Shown piece after piece: positions 59,191 to 64,000 of a stretch of 64,000 bases of DNA. Both the position numbers and the translations under genes were made by a program. The stretch comes from Trichosporon coremiiforme (lineage: Eukaryota; Basidiomycota; Tremellomycetes; Trichosporonales; Trichosporonaceae), in assembly GCA_039545355.1 (NCBI GenBank), contig BCJJ01000017.1, positions 186,001 through 250,000 of the forward strand. Direction: 5' to 3'. Numbering within the stretch: position 1 is the stretch's first letter; each line of letters opens with the position of its first letter. The notes beneath the pieces were generated by a model, which was given only the letters and a program-made list of their open reading frames with translations, made no database searches and was not told where the DNA came from.

Positions 59191-62100
59191 CTAATCGCTG
59201 TCGCCGTCGTCCTCGTTGTCATCCTCGATGACATACTCGTCCTCGGCGAGCACGCGGGGCACGAGTACTTTCTCTTCATGCTCGTCGTCCTTGTCCTTCT
59301 TCTCCTGCGGCTGACCGTACCCCTCGACGACCTCAAGTTTGGGCTTGTCCTTGGGCTTCTGGGCATGGCCGTGCTCGCGCTCCTCCCTGTTGATGAAGAA
59401 TGCGTCGATCCAGCGGCTGACGAGCTCGCGCTCTTCGCCCTCCCTTGCGTCGTAGAACGAGGGGTTCGTCCGAATTCTGCGCACGAGATAGCTCCAGCTA
59501 AGCAGGTCCATGAGATCGCGAGCGCGGAGATCGACGTCGCGAGGCCGGTGAGGCTGGATCGACCTCGGCTTGGGGCGGGGCACGAGCATGCGGCCGAGGA
59601 CGTGGCGCTCGTGCTCCTCAATGCCGGCGTGCCCGTCACGCCCCCGTCCGGTGTTAGCAGATACGGGCGAGGGGATGAGCGGCGCGAGCGCCGGGTCGAG
59701 CACTGACGGCAGGGCTGACTCGAGGCTGAGCCCGTCGTTCAGCAGGCGGCGGATGCTCACGACCTGCTCGGCCTGGCACATGACGACCATCCGTCCGGCA
59801 GGCGAGGTGGGAGACGCCGACTGCGCCGCGAAGCCCTGCATCTTGACGAGCTCATGCTTCGAGTAGTTGCGCAGCATGCGCTCCTCGCCCCTGAAGTGGA
59901 GATACTGCGCGCCCGCGAGCACGACCGTCTCGGCGCGCACGGGCAGCTTCCAAACCTGCGTGCGCGGGGCGATGAGAGCACGCACGATGCCCGCGGCGTA
60001 CAGCTCGAGCACGAGTGCCAGATCCCGCGCCCGCATCGTCGGCACGACGTAGCCCACACCGTGGAGGAGCGGCTCAAGCAGCTCCGCGTCGGCCAGGTTC
60101 GCGAGCAGCGGCTCGACGTCCGCACGAGGAGCAGACAGGAACCCGTTCAGGTCGAACTCAGTACCACTTTGCGTTACGAGGTCGGCTGCGACGGCGCGCG
60201 CGCTCGACGCACTGGGAGTGAAGACGATCGCACTTCCCGTGCTCTTGATCAGGTCGTAGGTCGGCTTAATCATCGACTTGAGCAGGCCGAGTCCGTGCGG
60301 GAGGTTGAACACGCGGGTGCTGGCCACGAGCGGCGAGGAGCGGTCCTGCGGTGTGAAGCAGTAGCGGTAACTGTACTCCACGCCGAGCCAAGTGGCCAAG
60401 TCTGAGGGGTTCGACAGAGAGCACGTCAGACCCACGATGCGCGTGCGCGCGGGCTTCGCGAGCGTGAGCAGCTTGATGACGGACAGCTCGTACGAGGCGT
60501 CAAGCAAGTGCAGGTCCTCGAGAACAATGAGCGAGAGGCGCGTCGCGAGGCTGGTGAGCTTCTCGCCGACAATGTCGTCAAAGGCACCGGGAGTCGCGAC
60601 GAGCACACGCGCGCCAGTCTCGTTTGCTCCCGCCTCGAACTCCTTCGAGTTTCGTGCGAGTATGACCTTTGCACGCTTGCCGAGGACATGACGCAGACGA
60701 GCAGCAGCCTCGGCCGAGGACCGGTTGCCAGGGACGATGGCCAAAATGAAGGCGTCCGACTGGTGTCGGAGCGCGTGCCACATAGCCATCTCGCCCATGA
60801 GCGACTTGCCGCTGGCAACGGGAGCAGAAATCAGGATGTTGTTCTGCGTGTGATACACAGACCAGAATGACCGCGACTGCAGCGTGTTGAACATGGTGAT
60901 GTAGGGGCGGTACTGCTTTTCGATGTCGGGGTCGTCGACGGCCGAGATGCTGAGGAACGGCAGGTCGAGAGGCGGTGTGCGCTCGTCGAATGCAGCAGGC
61001 ATGACAAGGCTCACGAGCGAGACTGGCGTCTGGCTGTCGCTGCCAAGCCAGCGGTCCGAGGCCGTCACGATCGACAGATTCTGGTGCTCGCCACTCCAGG
61101 GGATGACGAAGTCAATGTCGATAGCGGTCGATGTCTGTCGGAGGAGGATGCTGCGCCACTGCAAAATGTGCAGCCCCTCCTCGTCCTGCACCCAGACGTA
61201 GAATGGCTCGCTCGAGCCCGACACCCTCGTGTTCCACGTGAACTGCGGCTCGACTGTGACGCTGATTTGGAGCAGGTCGTGCGCGAGCGGGCGCAATGCA
61301 TACGACACGCCGATCGTTGGGAACATGAGCGCGGCGTTGCGAAGCGCAGCACCATGAATCGGGTTCAAATGCACGAGCTCGCCGAGTTCCTTCGGCTCCA
61401 TCTCGCGCAGTTCCTGGATCTCCGTGTCGTCCGCCCAACGGCGGAGATTGTATAGCGTATCGCGCTGCAGTGTGTTCAGTTGGCCGAGGGGGTGGTCATA
61501 CGGCCACATGCGCTTCTCGATCGCCTTGCTGAGGTCGATCAGGAGCAGAGCGCAGTTCGCCCAGTTGCGGCTGAGCGCGATCTCAAGCAGGGCACGGATG
61601 ATACGGCCGGCATTCTGCGCGACATACGCCGAGTCAGACACAAGCGCAAAGTCCTCGATGAAGACCTTGGAGATGTACCCTTGCAGCAGGATGTTGACCT
61701 TGCCCTGCGCGCTCGACGCGCCGCCATTCACCTCCATGGGACAGTTGTCCGAGTTCATGATATTCGTGAGCTCGTCAACCTCATTGTCGCGGATCTGGAT
61801 CTGTGCGAACTCGGTCGCCTGCGACAGCATCGCAAAGATGTCAGCGTTCTTCATGCGAGGGTTGAACTTCTCGTTGAAAACTTCGACAGTCTGATGGCGC
61901 AAGTAGTAACGGGCAGCAATACGACCCAGATCCGTGATCGCGAAGGAGTTGTTCGACTCATCGAATGTGGCCATCTTCGCAGCCGCGAGGGTACGAGCGG
62001 CCTGCGTGACGAGGTCACTACGCTTGTTTCCGAGCTGGGGATCGTCTTTGGGCTCATCGTGGGACATGCCTGGGGTTAGCTAGAGCTCTCACAGTATATG

Positions 62101-64000
62101 AGCTCACCGTAGATGAACGGCTCTCTCCTCATCCTCACGAAGAGGTAAGTGTAGCCAATCCACGAGATCGCCTCCCTGACGTTGGCGATGGTGCCGAGCG
62201 AGATCTCGGCGTTGAGAGCATCGACCATTCCAGGGATGAACTTTGACTCGATCGGCTGTTGAGACATGATCGAGTAGAGATAGTGATCGAGCTTGTCCTG
62301 TGTTGTACAGATGTAACCAACACCAGACGTCTCGTATCCGGGACGACCGGCACGACCAAAGATCTGCAGCACATCAAGAACGGAGAGGTCCTGGAACGAA
62401 CCCTTGTTCGAGTCGTACACCTGCGTGCCCTTGATAATGACAGCATGTGCGGGCAAGTTCACACCCCAAGCTAGCGTGGAGGTACAGCAGAGGACCTTGA
62501 TAGCGTTGTCCTCGAACATGCGCTCCATCATGTTGCGATCGGAACGGAGCATACCGGCGTGGTGGATACCGAAACCGTAGTCGAATAGCTCCTTCATCTC
62601 CTTGTTGCGCGACGTGCCGACGTCGCGACGGTAGAGCTGGAACTTCGGATGGTCTCTCGTGTCGAAGATGTCGAGCGCTCCCTCCTCCGTCGCCATCTCC
62701 TTCAGCTTCTGTGCGGTCTTAACCGTCTCCTTGCGCGCGTGCACGAAGACCATGACCTGGTGGCCTTCCCGCACCATCTCAAGGACCTTGTCGAACACGA
62801 CGTTGTCCATGTTGCGGATCTGCGTCTGACTGCGCGCCTTGCCCTTCACTCCGATGAAGTGCTGCTCAAGCGGCACGGGACGGAACGATGCGTCGAAGAA
62901 GAACAGGCCTTGGTATCGGTTCACCCTGCGTATTAGCTATCAAGAAGCCCGCATAAGCTTACCTGAGGAAGTCGCTAACATCAATGTAGTTGGGCAGTGT
63001 GGCCGAAAGGCCGACGATACGAATCAGGGACTGGCTCGACTCGACTTGGCGCAGCGTACGTGCAACAATAGTCTCAATGACGGCACCACGCTCTTCGTTG
63101 AGCAAGTGCACCTCGTCGATGATGAGAAGGCGAACCTTGGACGCGAGCTCGCCCTCACCAGTCGGTTTACGAGTGACGACGTCCCACTTCTCGGGGGTGG
63201 TCACAATGATCTGGGTCTCATTGATCTCAGCGCGCGTAAGCTGCATGTCACCAGTGAGCTCGCGCACGTGGACACCGAGCCACTGCAGGCGCTTGCCAAA
63301 CTTGCGCGTGATTTCGGCCGCAAGCGCCTTCATGGGAGCGACATAGATGATCTTAAACTTGTCCTTGTCGATCTTGAAGCCAGGGCCAGGAAGCAGGTGG
63401 CTTTCCAGCACGCGGAGGATCGACATGAGCGCGACGTCCGTCTTACCCGCACCAGTAGGCGCACACACGAGCATGTTCTCGTTCGTGCCCATCGCAGTGG
63501 GGTGAACCACCGACTGCATGCGGTTGAGGCTGACGTACTTCGGGAAACACCGTTGCGCAAGCGGCGACAAGCTGTTGATCATGACAGGCTTCTCGCCCAT
63601 CTTGGGCGGCACCATTGTCGGCGGAGGCACCGTAACCTCCTCGAACGCATCCGTCTGCTCGCGCTCGGTGCCTTGCGGCAGGGCAATCTTGCCGCCGTAG
63701 CTGAGCGCAGGCGTCGTGGAGCTACTCGTGAAGACATTGGGCAGCTTCTCCGCTTGCTGCAGCGAACGCTGCTGGCTTTCCTCCACAAACATCGCCTTTG
63801 GCCGGTTGAGCTGCTCCTGGATACGACGCTCGATGTCCTCCGCCGTGCCGATCACGTCTGTGATGTCGATCTTGCCCTTGCGCTTACGTGGAGTCGCGTG
63901 TCCAGATGCACTAGGGGTTGCGCCCTTCTTCTTCCCCTTGGAGCTGGCAACGAGCGCCTGACGGACGCCGGGACGCAGAAGCTCTTCGACGAGGGACAGA
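59191..64000 (-). CDS. SLH1: Ski2-like helicase Slh1/ASCC3, 5' end beyond the window
   Basis: Visible exons in coding order are beyond 64000-62963, 62925-62108 and 62069-59191, about 1577 residues. Cassette 1 is complete: [51 protein letters not shown] and [27 protein letters not shown] and [13 protein letters not shown] favour Slh1/ASCC3 over Brr2. A Sec63-like domain follows. Cassette 2 keeps Walker A (APVASGKS), but motif II reads VLEDLHLL and motif VI is unrecognisable. The protein ends soon after the winged-helix start with an acidic tail, so the usual C-terminal Sec63 repeat is absent. Slh1 belongs to the RQC-trigger complex that splits collided ribosomes. Confidence 0.92.

Overview
The window reads as nuclear DNA of a GC-rich basidiomycete yeast, most likely a tremellomycete. 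Trichosporonales is my best guess and is inference only. Nearly every gene is split by very short GT-AG introns, many of them 34-39 nt, with CTGAC or CTAAC branch points 5-15 nt before the acceptor. Products are typical fungal housekeeping proteins. I see no operons, CRISPR arrays, rRNA, intact transposons or viral genes. Exon joins were worked out by eye from splice consensus and family alignment.

Left part (1-20 kb), all on the + strand: a tandem-RRM RNA-binding protein with a 15-nt microexon; an intron-containing tRNA-Ser(CGA); an SLC41/MgtE-type divalent-cation transporter; cytochrome c oxidase subunit COX6; a small conserved mitochondrial protein; a WW-domain protein with RD/RE repeats; a GRAM-TBC-EF-hand RabGAP (Gyp2 type); a 3 kb non-coding stretch; and a secreted-type single-pass plasma-membrane protein.

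Middle part (20-45 kb): UNC50/Gmh1 (-), diverging from pyruvate decarboxylase (+), which has a TATA box and a 696-nt intron. Next comes an 806-aa Rab-like GTPase (-) whose G domain is interrupted by about 320 residues of low-complexity sequence. A 7.5 kb gene-poor region follows. PDS5 (-, eight exons) diverges from an uncharacterised 343-aa protein, and an Srf1-like four-TM membrane protein (-) comes after it.

Right part (45-64 kb): a PPP4R1-like HEAT-repeat phosphatase subunit (+), a peroxisomal ABCD half-transporter (+), a 3 kb stretch with a disrupted gene (-), mitochondrial ribosomal protein mL49 (+), and the Slh1/ASCC3 Ski2-like helicase (-). The helicase runs off the right edge. Its second cassette looks catalytically dead and it lacks the C-terminal Sec63 domain.

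There is no single obvious cassette or new system. The most unusual items are the Rab-like GTPase with the giant insertion, the shortened Slh1, the contrast between ultra-short introns and two long ones, and the disrupted coding remains at 55-57.7 kb and near 34 kb.
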